This document shows positions 14,350 through 14,646 of a DNA stretch of 14,646 bases, in pieces (the stretch's first letter is position 1; every line of letters starts with the position of its first letter). A program made the position numbers and the translations under genes. This stretch comes from Chrysochromulina parva. Lineage: Eukaryota > Haptophyta > Prymnesiales > Chrysochromulinaceae. The stretch spans positions 1 through 14,646 of the forward strand of contig PJAB01001415.1 in NCBI GenBank assembly GCA_002887195.1, in the 5' to 3' direction. Below the pieces are notes generated by a model. That model was not told where the DNA came from and ran no database searches. It saw only the letters and a program-made list of their open reading frames with translations.

Positions 14350-14646
14350 TGACCTGATAGGCGAGCGGACGCGTCGTTTACACCATTCATCGTACAGCCT
14401 GGGCACGACCGTTACGTTTCTGCTCCCCTCCCCGCTCGTGTACGGAGATTTGGGGATTAGTTGCGCCCAGAAACTATGCTTCCAGAAACTGGTGTACATG
14501 TATGTGCAAACTGGTGTACATGTCGTAGAGCCGACGAGTGGGGCAAGCGGGCCCGTTGCAGCGGTCCTGGCCGGAGCGCGCAGAAGGAACAGGGTCGCCA
14601 CATACGACGAGACCAGCCACAGGACGGGACCGCGCAAGCAAAAGAT
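14350..14646. other. 3' flank of the large gene
   Basis: About 300 bp, less GC-rich than the coding part, with a short direct repeat at 14486-14523. A minus-strand frame is open from the window edge to 14311 (about 112 codons). It begins with a hydrophobic stretch (LWLVSSYVATLFLL) but shows no known pattern. It may be the end of a gene beyond the window or chance. Confidence 0.35.
14486..14523 (+). repeat. 16-bp direct repeat, 22-bp period
   Basis: AAACTGGTGTACATGT at 14486-14501 and 14508-14523, separated by 6 bases. CCAGAAACT also occurs twice just before (14467 and 14482), suggesting local slippage duplication in the 3' flank. Confidence 0.9.

Overview
The window reads as nuclear DNA of a GC-rich, compact, intron-poor single-celled eukaryote, most likely a marine alga. 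The signs are spliceosomal introns with GT...AG ends, a mitochondrial presequence, long proline-rich hinges of the algal cell-surface kind, and a repeated Cys-rich module of the form DGGPG...C..G.DC.DCG that I associate with haptophyte and green-algal surface proteins. A haptophyte is my first guess; a prasinophyte or pelagophyte cannot be excluded. Nothing suggests a bacterial, organellar or viral origin.

Layout: (1) 1-999, minus strand, 5' part of an EF-hand-fused soluble inorganic pyrophosphatase cut by the window edge. (2) 1389-1706, plus, a small HMA-fold protein without the metal-binding CxxC. (3) 1707-2401, convergent intergenic DNA with a poly-C run and a 12-bp hairpin. (4) 2402-3098, minus, a two-exon TMEM70-like mitochondrial protein. 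(5) 3253-3948, minus, an unrecognised basic/acidic protein with an mRNA-export-adaptor-like LDxxLDxY motif. (6) 4091-5251, plus, an exostosin/RXYLT1-type glycosyltransferase. (7) 5432-6358, minus, a multi-pass membrane protein, possibly TLC-like. (8) 6639-7745, plus, a membrane-anchored PIG3-type quinone oxidoreductase. (9) 7995-14349, plus, one very large three-exon gene of about 1980 residues: Cys-rich ectodomain, proline hinge, GCC2/GCC3-like Cys-rich modules, eight or nine membrane spans, cytoplasmic PLAT domain and a long disordered tail. (10) 14350-14646, non-coding tail with a 16-bp direct repeat.

Genes 1-8 are housekeeping or membrane genes packed with 140-700 bp between them on alternating strands; several pairs are head-to-head (1/2, 5/6, 7/8) and probably share promoter regions. 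They do not form an obvious pathway.

The most unusual material is in the large gene. Its two introns are made almost wholly of a roughly 10-bp minisatellite, share the same 13-nt 3' end, are both phase 0, and one carries an internal copy of its own donor region. The region coding for the disordered tail holds four copies of a tiny palindrome, TGTGAA(N0-2)TTCACA, each sitting between the two copies of a 13-30 bp direct repeat, each event adding a multiple of three bases. This looks like an undescribed short in-frame insertion or duplication element.
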